From positions 1,033,956-1,097,955 of the forward strand of contig CM012955.1 of assembly GCA_000181795.3 (NCBI GenBank): a stretch of DNA of 64,000 nucleotides, in the 5' to 3' direction. Below are positions 13,601 to 26,630 of the stretch, one piece after another. The first letter of the stretch is position 1; each line of letters starts with the position of its first letter. A program made the translations under genes and the position numbers. The stretch is from Trichinella spiralis (lineage: Eukaryota > Nematoda > Enoplea > Trichinellida > Trichinellidae). The notes beneath the pieces are model-generated. The model did not search any database, had not been told where the DNA came from, and worked only from the letters and a program-made list of their open reading frames with translations.

Positions 13601-13803
13601 TTCTATTCTAGTTTTTCTTTTGAAAATAATTGTCATTCATCACTAAATAAAGATGGATCAAAGTGTGCAAAGTTTAAGCTGTTTACAGTAATTCTGCAAT
13701 AAATGATGCATGAAATGCTTTTCAGCTGAACTAAATATTATAATAGTACAATAAATAATGTGTATAATTAAAAACCGAACATAATAGATCGAATTTTTTA
13801 TAG
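10668..13803. other. Intergenic region, upstream of HDAC3-like gene
   Basis: Mostly AT-rich with no recognised gene. A minus-strand open frame at 11837-12070 (77 codons) has a hydrophilic second half but no recognised domain. The first coding exon of the HDAC3-like gene, expected to encode roughly 15 residues ending in phase 1, should lie here but could not be identified. Simple repeats: (ATT)n near 12446-12468 and a (TTCTA)n pentanucleotide run at about 13583-13609. Confidence 0.4.
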
Positions 13804-15590
13804 AAACATTACCACTGTTTCACTTTGGTCCAGGTCATGCCATGAAACCATACAGACATTTTTTAGTTGATGATCTTGTACAAGGGTACGGTCTTGATGA
13901 TAAAATGTCTCTAATGGTAAGTTATTCGAAGAGCGAAATGTGTGCATTAATCAAAATGATTGACACTTTTGAAGAGATACGAACCTGCTTCGAAAGAAGA
14001 AATGATAGTATATCATGATTCTTACTACATTGATTTCATAAGTCAGCCGATGGAAAATTTGAAAACTGAAAAAGCAAATGTCAAAAATGAAGGTATGCTT
14101 CTCAATTATTCATCTATTTGGAATGCTACACGATTGCGCATTGTTTTTAAATGTTCAACAGTAAAATAATGAAATAATTTATCATGAGAACTACGCATTT
14201 CTATATCCAATAAAAATTAGATTGTTTTAAAAAATTTTAGGTAAGCTTTGCAATATGGAGTGATATTACTTTTTAGTTTACTTAGACACAGATTGTCCGA
14301 ATTTCACTGGGCTGTTCGACTACTGCCAACTGATTGCCGGAGGATCGTTGGGTAAAACAATCCACTCACTATTATGCATGCGTATATGTATTGATTGATT
14401 TGTTTTGCAGCTGCCGCTAGAAGTTTAAATAATGGCTTCTGTGATGTAGCGATAAATTGGGGTGGTGGATTGCACCATGCGAAATGGAATCGAGCATACG
14501 GTTTTTGCTACGTTAATGATCCTGTTTTAGCAATTGTAGAACTGTTGAAGTATGGCAAAAAAAATCCCCTGTTATTTTGAACATTAGAATATATGGTTTT
14601 CTTTTGTTGTAGGTATAATGGAAGAGTTCTTTATTTGGACATCGACTGCCATCACGGCGACGGAGTAGAAGCCGCATTTTACTCGACTAACCGCGTAATG
14701 ACGTTGTCATTTCATTTGTACGAGAAAAATTTTTTCCCCGGTACTGGAAATATGAATGTAATATTAAAATGAGAAAATTATTAATGGATCCATTTTCAAT
14801 AATCCCCTCTTTCACAGGATATAGGTGTTGGTGCAGGTCTTCATCACTCGTCGAATGTTCCACTGAAAATGGGAATCACTGATGATGATTATGAACAAAT
14901 TTTTAAGCCGGTATAATTCTTTTGTTTTTTTACCGCTCCAATATTATATATTTTTGTCTGCTTTGTTTCAAGATTGTTTCCAACGTTTTGCAAAAGTATC
15001 AGCCCAATGTTATTGTAATGCAATGCGGTACTGATTCACTGGCAGGTGATCGTCTTGGTCGTTTGAATCTCACATTAAAAGGTATCGATCGACCTCTTTG
15101 AAGCTTTCACAATTATAAATGAAATTCAATTTATCTATTCTTATTTTTAACCTTAGGGCATTCAAATTGTGTAAAATATGTTATTTCCAAAAATATTCCA
15201 TTAATATTGCTCGGTGGTGGAGGTTATCGGCCGGCGAACGCGGCGCGTTGTTGGACCTTGGAAACGGCGATCGCTTTGGAAGAAGAGTTGCCAATTTGTA
15301 AGTGAAAAATAAACGGACAATTGTTATACTAATTAAAATTATTATTTCAAAATAATCATTTAGCAATACCTGAAATCGAAAGTTATGAATATTTCGCCCC
15401 AGAATTTCGTTTAGAGATAAGTCCGGTATCAATCGAAAACAAGAACACGTCTAATTATATCAGCGATATTTTGTAATTGGGTTTTCTTTTTAAATTTAAA
15501 TGATTATTTATTTATTTATTTAATTTTAGGGAGAGGGTATTGAAAAATGTGAATTCAGTGGAGATAGCACCATCCGTACAACTGGAATAA
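13804..15590 (+). CDS. HDAC3: Class I histone deacetylase, HDAC3-like (5' end missing)
   Basis: Zinc-dependent lysine deacetylase, normally the catalytic subunit of nuclear co-repressors. Ten exons in phase: 13804-13916, 13975-14092, 14277-14351, 14411-14549, 14613-14757, 14818-14910, 14973-15081, 15157-15297, 15364-15472, 15530-15590. Active-site elements are intact: GGLHHAK, zinc ligands in DIDCHHGDG and [13 protein letters not shown], and the catalytic tyrosine in LGGGGY. NFFPGTG (one residue longer than in HDAC1), NVPL and the final APSVQ point to HDAC3 rather than HDAC1 or HDAC8. The first resolved exon begins in phase 2 just before the GHAMKPYR motif, so about 15 N-terminal residues on an upstream exon are missing from this model. 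The protein stops right after APSVQLE and lacks the acidic tail of HDAC1-3. A poly(A) signal lies at 15715-15720. Confidence 0.92.
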
Positions 15591-18500
15591 TGGACTTCTG
15601 TCCATTAGCATTGTCAACAAGCAGAATTACCGCCATTCAATTTTCTAGTTCATTGTCTTTTTTCTTAATCTTAGTTTGTTGATATCATTGGATAGTGATG
15701 CGTATTGTTGTTTTAATAAATAAATAATGGTTAGGTGCTTTTGAACATCTGAAATTTACAAGTTATTTGAGAAAGTAGATTTGCCGAACATATATGCTGT
15801 ACTGGTCAACATTTTACACTGTATATGTCCTTTGAAAATGAAGTGTTGCAGAAAAAACAAATAATTTGCGAAATGAAATTTGCGCCAATGAGTATTTTAT
15901 ACTTGCTTAAAATTTTTGAAAACATAAAACAATTTCAACGAAACTGAACGTCACATTCCACATTGAGTTGAAATATCGTAAATGCTGTCGAAAGCGCATC
16001 GATGGTTTTACATTTGCCTTCTGTTCTTGCCTTTAATAATATTCTATTTTCAATTTATTTTTACTAATGTAACGCTTTTTTTAAATTAATTATCTAATGA
16101 ATTAATAATTTCTGTTTCGTTTTCAAGCAGCCCATCATAAACAATGCTGAGAATTATCCTAACAATCAAAATATTCGCCATTTTAAGACTACTTCGTGCA
16201 TATGGAAATTAAATATAGCTCTTTTCTCATGCAGTCTGCTTGTGATAATTTATTCGCTGGAAATGTGTCGAGCCGTACGATGAACAGAATTTGCGCATCA
16301 AAATTGCTCAGTTCAATGATGAAGAAAACAAATAAACGGCCATTCTCAATTTTCAGAATTAATTAATTAGAATTTCTTCTTTCATGTCAACTAATTTATT
16401 TAATAACTTAATCTGTATTTAACTGATTAATAAGTTTTATAAATAAAATTTCTCATCAACAACTTTTGTGAATGAAAAGCGCAATCGAATGTATTTTAGC
16501 AAAAGCATACCTATGAAAAAAAAACTATTTGAAAAATTGCAGCAGCACGCTATTTAAACGTAATAAGCAGTTTAAATTTTATAAGATAAACTCATGAAAT
16601 GAAAACTTTTCTCAGATAAAAAACAGAATCAACAAAAATATGATTAAATTTTGTCGTAGCCGAAAATTTCTGAATTTTAAAACTCAATATTGAGTGTGAG
16701 CAACTTTACCAACTATTTAATTTCAACAAGCCGCACAATTAAGCTGTTATCATTAATAAATCTTAAATTTACATCAATTGTAGGCGGAAAAAATTCAAAC
16801 ATCCTCGTTTCAAGTGGAATACAGGAAGGAAGACAAATCGAATCTGAATACTCGATCGCGAAAATTGTTCACGTTCGCCGGCGAACACAAAACGCAACTG
16901 AATAGTCGCGCCGTTTATTTAATATAAGACACAATTCGAGACGCAAACACTGCCGAAAGTGTCAGAACGCAGCAAAAAGGGAACCATAACCATCTCAACC
17001 GACCATCACCCATTATCAATACAACAACAACGGAAAAACTACAGTAAATTACCGTAATCCCAAACTGAGGTACGGATCAACAAGATTTGCCCAGCCCAGT
17101 AAGAATTTCAAATAGTGATGTTTTTGTAAATTTAAAGTGTTATAAATAACACTATGTTATTTTGTAAATTATTAAGTTTTAAAACTATTCTTGAAATAAA
17201 TGTTTATTTCAAATTATATCTCAAATATGTGGTATTTTTCGTCGAAAAGAATATGTTTGTACTTTTGTTCGTTATTATAATAATTACAGTAATTTGTACA
17301 AAAATAAAATTAAAATTTATTTACTTAATATTCTGTATTTTTAATATGGCAGAAGTGTTAATTGATAAAAATGCCAAAAAAAATTTATATTAACTGTGCC
17401 AAGAGCTCAAGTGACACCTCAACAGACAGCAATTTGAAAATTATTCACGTTGAGGAGGAGAAAGTTGGTGAAGAGGTTGATGAAGAAAAGAAAAGAAAGG
17501 CTAAGTGAAAGAAAGATGAAAGAAATTTGCTCGCATTAGAACGTCTGAAAAAGCTTCGTTTTGACTTGAAACCTACGCATGGAATCAATTAATCAGTTTA
17601 AATCTTTTCAGTGGAAAAGAATATTCTTTCACCAGTTGATTATTGGCCAGAAAGTTGAAAAGAATCGTTGTAATATTAACAAGAAAATTCCTCTAAACGA
17701 AACTAGAAACCACGAACGTCAGATTTCATTTGGTGGAAAATCAGCCCTTTCCCTACGTCAAAAACCCATCCCATCGTCAGTAAGGAACACTCAACAGTTG
17801 GAAATCTTATTTCACCCTATACATGTCGTTCGAAGAGCTTACCTTAAACTTATGAACCGTGGAAAACTATTTTTTCGATAACTGTACATATCGTAATAAA
17901 ATTTCCATAAATTCGATTCGGTAAATAATAGTTCTTTTTCAAAATTACTCATATTTAAAAAAAATAAAATTATTGAATTTATTGAATTTGTTATTATAAA
18001 GGAATTAGATTTTTCTATTTACAAATGTAATATGAAAAATAGCTTACAGTTGATTCCTGAACTTCCACTGCATGACAAGTTGAATGCATCGGCGATCATT
18101 TCCATTACATCAGTTGGATATGACGAAACGATCGGTGCCAGTATTATTTCCACAGTCAGTTTCCATATGCAGGCTTCATTTGGAGCCAAATTTTGTAAGA
18201 AATCAGCAAATGGCAAAAAAGAAAACAGACAAACGAGAAAAAGCATAAATTTAAGGTTCGACGTCGAGCAATTTTGGAAAAAAAATTTTCATCTTTTAAA
18301 AACGAGGAAATCAGCAATGTTTGAGCAAAGAGAATTTTGAACACTTGGCATGAGTTGACTTATTCTGCTTCACAGTCGGTCAAAGATAATGATCTTAATA
18401 AAAGGGAGCCGCAAATGATGGCAAAAGCGGTTTTTAACGAAATAGCAAAATTACGCTCTACAGTAACTCCAGGAAAGGATCAGTCTAAGTAATAAAAGGA

Positions 18501-20701
18501 AAGAATATATTTACAATTAAAAAAATTATTTATTTATCAAATGTTTGACAATAAACGAAAGTTTTATTTTGTGGGCGGCTATTTAATTTAACTAATATTG
18601 ATGCACCGAATTTGAAAACACATTATAGGGATTTTGAAGAGTCAATCGGAAAGAAGTATATGCTGATATGAATTTTTATTGCTATCTGTAGATGTATACA
18701 TTGTTGATTTATTTGAGATATGAACAATATTAATTTTTTCACGGTGTCCCTCTCTTGGTTAGTATGTCCAGTAGAAATTTGGCTTGTTCACTTAAAGAAA
18801 AAGCCTAGAACGATTGTTTGAAACTTTGAGTGACCAAGCAGCACAACCTATCACAAGTAAGCCACCTTTTTTTGATTATTTTAAGAACAAAATTTATACT
18901 GTGAATATGTTTTATTGTACCTTTTGCTTTTATACTTTTAATTTTGTACTTTAGCCTTTCCCATTTCTTTAAAATGTTGTTTTTGTAGTGTATTTTTTCA
19001 TAGTCTAAAAATTTATACAATAATTTTATACTTTTAATTTTGATATTAAAGGATATTTAACTAGTCTTATTGATAGCACCAATCCCGGCCTTAAAGATGT
19101 TTATGAAAGACGATATACCACGGAAACGAAAAGTGATTCGCAGTAAAGCATAGTAAAGCACGAATACGCAGTGAATACGATGGTTTATTGGGTTAAAAAT
19201 TTTTTTATCATACGTTTGTATGATTTAGGATTGTGCGTGTGAATGACATTTAATCGAAAATTTCATTTTTTTTGACTTCCAATAAAACAATTTTGAACCT
19301 TTAACTTGATCAAGTATGCAATTTTAAAGAAAAGTAAGTTTCAAATAACAATGTTTAGTTTTATTTATGAAACAGCAAACGGTGTATTGAATCAAATGTT
19401 ATTAGTGGCATTGGATTATTTATTTAAATTTAAGAAATTATTTTATTTTTGAATTTTAAGAAATATTTTTAATAGTAAAAGTCACCTAAGTCTATTAATT
19501 CACAGACACACACACACGCATATATATATATATATATACATATACATGCAGTATAAAATAGAAATTATATTATATCGTAATTTTTAGTTTCAATTTTAAA
19601 AATTACAAGTAGGATAAGTTTTAAAAAAATTAGTTAATGATGTTCAAGCTTCTTTTTTAAGCGGTAAATTGTTATTACGGTAGTTTTAAAGCAATTTCTT
19701 ATTTTAAAGCTACGTGAAAAGAAGTTCATTGTTTCTCGATTTCTTTGCTTCTACGATGCAGAATCCACAAGGTATGGCTTTAATTTTATTTATTGTTGGA
19801 CGGTTTTTTAATATAATACAGAGAGAGGGCTGTCTGTTTCTAGTTGTGACGTTTTTCAATTTGAAATAAACTCCTAATAAATAATTTGTAATTTGTTAAC
19901 TATAAGGCCGCCACCCCTTTGTACCATTCGTGTTGGTAATGCAGGTAGCATGAAGTTTGGGTTGATCAATTTCAAATTTTTATTTTAACAAACAATTCAG
20001 TGTGTACTTTTTATTGAATTTGTCTTTTCACAGAAGTTTTAAATATTCCCTTTCTGTGGTATTTATTTTTCATAACTTTATCGTGCGATCAATTGGTTTT
20101 CATGCGTAATAGCTTTCTTCACGGCACGAAATGAATAATCCGTGCGATGTTGTCCGTTTTGTTAATATGTAATTATATATGTAATAATGTTAATATATTA
20201 GCTGACATAGGTTATCGATAATTTTCAATTTTGAACTGTCATCAAATACTCAGATTTTTGTGTTGTCTTCATCTTTTTTTGCTAAAATGGTGCTTCAAGT
20301 CAATTTTATTAAATATTTGTTCTTCTGTTTGTCCATTACGGCTATTTTTATTTATACGTTCAATCTGATCCCAATGCTACCTTCTCATTGGTCATGTTAA
20401 TTTTTCAGTTATTTGTTTAATATTTTTTTAAAAAAATCAATTTTTTCATGTTTTTTTAAAAAGTAAACAATTTTATTGTATAAAAATTAATTGTGTTTAA
20501 TTTTATCATACTAAGGTCATTGAAGGGAATTCAGGCAATGTTTACAGTATGTGTTGTTTTCATCGGCTCGTTTTGTACCCCAACAGCGCTGAATTTGTAG
20601 TGGTTGTTTTTGATAATTTTTGAAATGTATTTAAAAACTCACAAATCAATTGATTGTGTTTGTTTTCAAGTGTGATTTAATGTCTGTTGTTTTAATTTTA
20701 G
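15591..20701. other. Intergenic region with coding-like relics
   Basis: No intact gene recognised in 5.1 kb. Three stretches have protein-like composition but are interrupted: 16780-16905 (plus; contains EYSIAKIVHVRRR, faintly like the start of a chromodomain), 17366-17590 (plus; acidic/lysine-rich, with one stop) and 18180-18494 (plus; the end reads NDLNKREPQMMAKAVFNEIA before a stop). They may be exons of an unresolved gene or remains of one. A (CA)n/(TA)n tract lies at about 19504-19540. The presumed DNA2 promoter and first exon should be at the right end. Confidence 0.3.
16873..16886. repeat. Perfect 14-bp palindrome
   Basis: GTTCGCCGGCGAAC is an exact palindrome inside a locally GC-rich patch (about 16840-17060) of an otherwise AT-rich intergenic region. 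It could be a dimeric factor site or chance. It overlaps the weak chromodomain-like open frame. Confidence 0.45.
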
Positions 20702-23700
20702 GAGTTTTCGACGATTCTTTCGAAGAATTGATTTCAGGAATGGATGACAACTTCAACACCGTGACGCCTTTCAATTTGCTCCAAGAGTCGAGTTATTTTA
20801 CCAGTGATTTACTTGTTGAAGAAGTGGAGCGAAAGCACGTGGAACATTCGAAGCACAGAAATTGATCTGTTGATTATGGTGTGGTTTAAACTTAATTTTT
20901 AGGGAAAATTCGACATTGTTGCGATGTGTCGATTCTGGTGGTACTGCTAAACGGGTGTGGCTTGAAGAATACTGGTCGGACGGTATGTTCAAAGAGGGCG
21001 ACAAAGTTCGAGCGTTTTTACCAAAGAATTCGTCAGAGATGGATGAGTTTCACATTTCGAACAAAAGTGGCGCGGTGATTCTGAATCCCAGTTCAGTTGT
21101 GGGGGTGAACCGAATATCCAATGGCCACTTTTGCACGAGAAAGTAAATTTTGATTGATTTGCTTCTTTTTTTTTGAAATTTCAATTCAATATAATTAATA
21201 TCATTCATTACCTACCTCTAGAAGCGTTTTAATGGAAATCTTCAAAGGTTTCGACAAACCTGGGTTGAAAACTCAAGTTGGAATTATCGCCCATAAAATG
21301 TTTCAAAGAGTAAGTGTTTTTTTTAATACATTCTAATTTGTTTCTTTTTCAATTGAATTGAATTTAAATTTAGGCGGTGAAAGAGTCGATCAGTGATGAG
21401 GACACGTTGCGCAAGATGATATTGGAAATAAGCAAAAACGTTGAATTTGTCCAAAATCAGTATGTGACTGTTGAAAAATTGAGAAATCAACTACTGAGAA
21501 ATGAAAAATTGCAGATATTATTATGACATTGATCCGGTCGCTCTAAATTCTGAACTGCAATCTTTTGTAAAAGCTATTGCTAAATTTGTTCAGAATTTTC
21601 TGTCCAATCGCAATCCACTTCCCGGCGTCGTGCCGTCCACTGTTATAGACCGCGTGCTAGCCGTCGAAGAAGAAATGATCAGCGAAAAGTAGTTGTTTGA
21701 AAAATTTACATGAATTAAGAATAAATTCTTTTTTTGCAGATTCGGTTTTCGTGGAAGTATAGATATGACAATGGGAGTGAAAGTTGACGCTGATCAGAAA
21801 TCAACTCTGATGCCATTTGAATTGAAAACTGGTAAAGTTTCGCAGTACGGTGATCATATTGCTCAGGTTGGTTATTGTTATTTTTAGTATACTACAAAAT
21901 TTACATATTATTTGTATTGTTATTTTTTCAATTTGTCTGTTTAGGTGATGTTATACTGCTTGTTGCTTTCTAGCAACAATCACGAAAGCTGCGAACGTGG
22001 GTTGCTTTATTATTGTGGTGGAGATGAATTGAAAGCGGTGGATACGAAAATGAATGAACTCAACGGTAAAATGGTGTTCTTTTCTATAATGTATATTTAT
22101 CGTGCCAAGTTGGCAATTGTAGAATTAATGAATGAATACAATGCACGACAAGTTAATAATAATTTCCCTTTTTCAATTGCTAGGCTTACTTCGGATGAGA
22201 AATGAAGTTACTTATTATTTGCATCGATTTTTCGATGATCCAGAAGCATGCGACTTATTATTACCAGGTCCGATTAAGAATATGAAAATTTGTCGGCAGT
22301 GTCCACAGATGTTGAACTGTTGCTTGCGGCAGAAGTAAGATAATTTTGTGATTTAATTATTTATTAATAAGGCAAATGCAATAGCAGCACTGTGTGAGAG
22401 ATGATTTTGTGAAATGGTGCTTTTTAGAATCTGCGATGAGGCGTTTATTAGAGATTCACCCTGGGATGCGATGCTTGAGGCGGAGTTGTGGCACTTGAAC
22501 AAAGAACATGTACAGTATGTTAACCGTTGGACGACATGGCTCCGGATGGAAGGGACTGAAGAGCGTATGCGTGGCAGGAGGAATTCCAATATCGACTACG
22601 ATGAAGAAGAGTATGCAATTGGAGAATGTTTGTTATTTGAATTTTTCGAACATTTTGTTTTTCCAGAGAACACAGTACTGAAGAATGTGGTATAGCAATG
22701 TCAGTTCAACAATTTAAAGAAAACTCGCGCGTCTTGACCCTTGCACCTTTATCGTATTTGATATTGGTTGTTTTGTATGAAAAGAAATGCTTAATTGTCA
22801 TTTTTAGGAATGTGAACTTAATTCAAATGTTCAGTCCTTATGATCAAGTGTTGCTGAACGGAATTGGAGAACGTACTTTGCCGATTTTCGCCACAATAAT
22901 CACCGTTGAGCTTCAACAGATCGATGTGCAATTTTCCCGGTAATTTTTGTTTATTTTTTCATCAACAAACAAACAAACAAACAAACATCCGTTTCATTTG
23001 ATGATGTCAGATGTTGCGAATTCATGCATTCTTGTGATTTTCTTGTGAGAAGAGTGAAAACGAAACCCTTTTTTGACTCCACCATCACTACTGTTTACAG
23101 ATTGATGGCCAGCAACACAATAGCGTAAACAATTTTCTCCCTTTTTTATATTATTTGCTTGTGTATGCAAATTTTCAGAAATAGAAAGCGTCAGTTGATC
23201 ATCGATTTGGACGAGCCACATTTTAGAATAAGCTTATGCTCGGAAATAGTGCAGAAAATGAAATTGTTTTGCAAGGGGTTGAATGCGGAACAGAAATCCG
23301 CCATTGTCAAAGTCATTTTTGATCAACTATCATTTCCCATATTATAATATTGAAATTAGTTTCCCATTTAGACAATGTTGGCTGACGATTATGTTCTTAT
23401 CAAAGGTTTCCCTGGATCTGGTATTGTATATACAATTGTTTTCTTGATTTTAAAATTCAGTGAATACAAATTAAAAAAAAAGAATTAATGATACGTACAT
23501 TCTCTTGCTGCTTGGTATGCAAGGGGATGCAAAGTATATAAACTTTATGATTTCAGGAAAATCTTCAGCTGTAATAGCTTTGATACGGACTTTTATTTCA
23601 AATGGCAACTCCGTTCTCGTCTGCGCATACACCAATTCTGCGGTCGACCACATTCTCCTTAAATTGAAAACCGTATACTTATTCAGAATTATCCAACAAC

Positions 23701-25260
23701 AAAACCAATTGCAATTTTAAAATTGGTTATTCTTTAGCACATTACTGATATTTTACGACTCGGTCCGTCGTTCATTGTCCATCCCGATATACGACAATTT
23801 ACACTGGAAGCAATTTTTGCGAACAAAGAACCTCGACTGGATGAGGTTGCGGAAATTCTCAGCTCAACTGTACGTATAGCGCTTTTCAGTGAAATTTGAA
23901 AATTTCATTTTCACCTGTGATTTTCCATCTTCTAAACAACCATTCAGGAAATATTCGTTGAAATTGATTCAACGAATTCAGTAAATAAATATTGTGAATA
24001 AAAATAATTTCCATTCCATATTTTCATGTAGCTGTTGGTCGGCTGTACTTGTACTACTGCTACTATGCATCCATTGTTGAGAAAAAGAACATTTAATTTA
24101 TGCATAATTGATGAAGCAACTTTGGCTACAGAAGCGATGAGTATTGGACCACTGTTGGCTGCGGAAAAGTTTGTCCTTGTCGGAGATCCACTCCAACTGA
24201 AACCATTGGTTCAATCAGAACGTGCTCGGTAATTTTTTCCATTGTATACACTGATGTTCATTATAATTTTATTCATAATTGTTTTTCTTTATTCTTCCAC
24301 TGATGGTTCAGAAAACAGGGAATGGATATTAGTTTGTTTTCAAAGCTGGAACAGAAATATCCAGACGCTGTGGTAACTTTGAAACGGCAATATCGAATGA
24401 ATCGGTAGGTTTGAACATGTACAGTTAGTTAGTGCAACTAGTCGCTTTTGCGATTTGAAACTATTCAAACTGAAATTTTTAAATAATGCACAATTCAGGG
24501 AAATTTGTAAATTGAGCAACCAAATGTTTTACAATGGAGAACTTGTTGCTGCAAATGACGAAGTTGCGAATGCATTCCTGAATGTGACGGTTGACGATGA
24601 CGTAGCAGAAGAACCATGGGTGCGTAGATGCCTGAGCTCGTTACCAGAGCACGCGGTCGTATTTTTGGACACTAGCAATTGTAAAGACAACTCTGCTACA
24701 CGTCAGGGCATTGCGCATGTGGAGAACAAACTTGAAGTGGATCTCGTTGTGAAACTTTGCCAGACTTTTTCAAAGGTGATAAACGTGTCCATTTTTGAAT
24801 ACTGCAATTTTATTGAATATTTCCATTTTTTCAGAGTGGATTAGACGATGATGAAATTGGTGTTATGTCCATTTTCAAAACGCAGGTGGAATGTATACGA
24901 CGATCTTTGAAATCTTCGGGTTCGAATGGAATTGAAGTGAACACTGTGGATCAGTACCAAGGCAAGGATAAAGATGTAATTATTGTATCTTTCGTTTGGA
25001 CAAAAGAACTGAAGCGAAAACTGAATACGGTAAGATTGGCATAATGTGCGATGATAATAAATATATGATATGGAAAAAATTTTTTTCTTTAGACATGCCA
25101 TCTTTTGAAAAATGCTCGACGCGTCAACGTTGCCCTCACTCGGGCTCGGAAAAAGCTCATCCTAGTAGGTCATTATAACGATCTAAAAGCAGATAACCCT
25201 GTTTTTGAAAACTTACATAATATACTGTCAGAAACGCAGATTTTCCCAGTTATGTTGTGA
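20702..25260 (+). CDS. DNA2: DNA2 nuclease-helicase
   Basis: Acts in Okazaki-flap processing and double-strand-break end resection. Exons: 20702-about 20850, 20903-21142, 21222-21309, 21374-21459, 21515-21688, 21740-21866, 21945-22065, 22184-22334, 22428-22610, 22667-22753, 22808-22939, 23179-23311, 23372-23420, 23557-23672, 23738-23869, 24032-24228, 24312-24404, 24499-24775, 24835-25029, 25093-25260. Seen: the Fe-S cysteines (HFCTRK, then CRQCPQMLNC); the RecB-type nuclease core (GSIDMTMGV, ELKTGK); SF1 helicase Walker A GFPGSGKS, Walker B CIIDEA, LVGDPLQLKP, QYRMN, and motif VI RVNVALTRARKKL. All look functional. The first junction is unresolved: the second exon needs a phase-2 partner and no GT donor in the first supplies it. 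The start codon lies upstream and was not placed. Poly(A) signal at 25351-25356. Confidence 0.94.
22963..22986. repeat. (CAAA)n microsatellite in a DNA2 intron
   Basis: About five to six copies of a CAAA tetranucleotide, just inside the intron that follows the exon ending at 22939. No role apparent. Confidence 0.8.
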
Positions 25261-25621
25261 AATCATTGTTCCTTTCATGGTTACAATCGAATTTTCTGCG
25301 AATATTTTTTGTTTTATTGATCGGTTTCTGCTGCTAGTAGATAACATTAAAATAAAGCTTCAGTAGAGTAATTGGGCGATGATCAAAGAATGTTCATCTC
25401 TGAAAAATTCTCAGCGTATATATTAAGGTACATAAAAAAATATTCGATAAATTCATTAAATTCTATTTTAAATTTAATAAATTTTAATGTCATCATCAAT
25501 CATAAAAATTCCAGCTCTGCAAATGCAAAATAAAACAATAACCTCAACCATTTCAAATAAAAAGATAAAACCCCAAATCAATTACTTTAGCAACAATCGT
25601 TCCATCACTGTACATGTAAAT
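25261..25621. terminator. Convergent 3' region of DNA2 and CENP-A
   Basis: Only 361 bp separate the two stops. On the plus strand AATAAA (25351-25356) serves DNA2. On the minus strand an AATAAA at 25313-25318 could serve CENP-A, in which case the two 3' UTRs would overlap. No coding sequence seen. Confidence 0.5.
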
Positions 25622-26630
25622 TTATAAAATTCCTGTACCATAATGGGAACGATTTCGCAGAGCCAACGCCAATCTCATGTCAGGCAACATCAGTGTCACT
25701 CGTCCCGCATGCAAAGTCAACAAGTACGAGTCTTCCATCAGATGAACCAGAAACGCTTCCAGTGCCTGAAAACAATTTTACACTTGTTAAAAAGATTGAT
25801 CAAATTTCATAAATATCATCGTATGAGGAACAACTTAATACTGAAATACAAACATATCAGTATTAGGATGAAGTTTAAAAAACAGAATATACATCCACTT
25901 TTTTATATATCTCTGTGTAAAGCTAAGTTACTGTGTAAAATTTAAAAATACATAAAATGATATTTTACATTAAATTTGCTGAATGCGTAAGTAAATATCT
26001 TTACTTGAAAAAATACCTCGTGCAACGCAGCAACAGCAAGTCGTTGAACATGATCGGCTACTGGACTTACATTATACAACACATCCTTCAGCTAAAAGAA
26101 AACGGGCTAAAGTATGATAATTTTCAAAATAAAAAAAGCATTTCATTTACCAAACGCAAAAACGGTGCTTTGGGGATCAACAGCTCTGTACTTTGCTGCA
26201 ATTTCTTTATTTCCATAGCAACAATATCTAAAAAAATGTATTTATGCATATAGAATGGGAAAATCAATGCAACAATTAAAACTGAATCGTTAATAACATT
26301 AAAGTAAAAATAATCAAAGTAAAAAAAAGAAAACAGCATAATTTGTGCAATTTTATTAAAAAAATGAATTTCGATAAAAACAAAATGAATCTCACTTTTA
26401 GGGAAAACATTCTTTAAACGCCGGCGACGCTTTGTTGGCTTTTTCTTTCTACGGGCCAATGGCAGAGAAGACCCAGACCTGTTGGTTTCATTTGTACTGA
26501 CATTCCGCACTGAATTGGCATTATACATTTCCATCGTTTCATCATCATCATTAGATTCGTCAATGAGCGATGACGAAGAGAACCCATCTTCACTCGACGG
26601 ATCCGAAATGCAAGGAAAACGACGAACCAT
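25622..26630 (-). CDS. CENPA: Centromeric histone H3 (CENP-A / CenH3)
   Basis: Replaces H3 in centromeric nucleosomes and founds the kinetochore. Four exons (minus): 26630-26396, 26227-26151, 26091-26017, 25765-25622, in phase, 176 aa. The fold is clear: alpha-N/alpha-1 with EIKKLQQSTELLIPKAPFLR, alpha-2 ending AVAALHE then ALEAFLVHLMEDSY, and LLTLHAGRVTLM of the loop 2/alpha-3 region. CENP-A hallmarks: loop 1 is one residue longer than in canonical H3, LLTLHAGRVTL matches vertebrate CENP-A rather than H3, and the tail (about 80 residues) is unrelated to H3, being Ser/Asp/Glu-rich and then very basic (RRKKKPTKRRRR). Canonical H3 genes usually lack introns and have the conserved ARTKQTARKS tail; this one differs in both. 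It was missed as a whole because each exon is short. Confidence 0.95.

Noticed and set aside
17154-17393. Plus-strand frame rich in Phe/Leu/Ile
   Set aside because: Composition expected from AT-rich random sequence; no domain.
19504-19540. (CA)n/(TA)n tract as a possible origin or scaffold site
   Set aside because: Ordinary compound microsatellite; nothing else supports a function.
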